From the NCBI GenBank assembly GCA_900553315.1, contig USCW01000072.1:1-7564 (forward strand): a DNA stretch of 7,564 nt, read 5' to 3'. Of the stretch, positions 7,563-7,564 are shown in pieces. Every line of letters starts with the position of its first letter. The first letter of the stretch is position 1. A program made the translations under genes and the position numbers. The notes under the pieces were generated by a model, which was given only the letters and a program-made list of their open reading frames with translations, did no database searches and was not told where the DNA came from. Source of the stretch: an uncultured Eubacteriales bacterium. Lineage in GTDB: Bacteria > Bacillota > Clostridia > Christensenellales > Aristaeellaceae.

Positions 7563-7564
7563 CC

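Overview
The window is a chromosomal segment of a fairly GC-rich bacterium, most likely an uncultured gut-type Clostridia member (Oscillospirales/Christensenellales-like). This placement is inferred from strong GGAGG ribosome sites, consensus sigma-A promoters, the substrate-binding-protein leader style (a poly-Leu/Val core ending in S-F-A) and the GC-rich palindromic intergenic repeats. No single marker fixes the species.

Layout, left to right: two long palindromes at 1-50 and 79-120; then a five-gene oligopeptide (Opp) ABC transporter operon on the minus strand, read right to left as oppA (4239-6101), oppB (3180-4121), oppC (2131-3180), oppD (1056-2117) and oppF (128-1066); then a 319-base divergent control region (6102-6420); then a cytosolic class-C beta-lactamase-fold serine hydrolase on the plus strand (6421-7503); and a third palindrome (7510-7562). 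The outer two palindromes are copies of one element. Each lies downstream of its transcription unit, so they point away from each other.

How the parts work together: a minus-strand sigma-A promoter (TTGACA-17-TATAGT) at 6205-6233 drives oppA and the rest of the operon. A hairpin plus U-run between oppA and oppB should terminate part of the transcripts, giving an excess of binding protein over transporter. oppB then has an unusual start: its Shine-Dalgarno lies 38 bases upstream, but a 7-bp hairpin in between would reduce the effective spacing to about 10. oppB-oppC and oppD-oppF overlap and oppC-oppD are 13 bases apart, which fits translational coupling. OppA binds peptide outside the cell, OppB/OppC form the channel, and OppD/OppF hydrolyse ATP. 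The hydrolase has its own near-consensus promoter and no signal peptide, so it could act on imported peptides or peptide-like compounds inside the cell, but that link rests only on proximity.

The most interesting points are: the palindromic element whose two copies differ by three compensated base pairs and share a bulged C; the hairpin-bridged oppB start; the loss of all four C-terminal iron-sulfur cysteines in OppD; the missing lipobox in OppA; and a 10-bp-spaced direct repeat over the oppA -35 box. I found no sign of a defence system, CRISPR array, tRNA, transposase or phage gene. Apart from these features the window looks like an ordinary nutrient-uptake locus.
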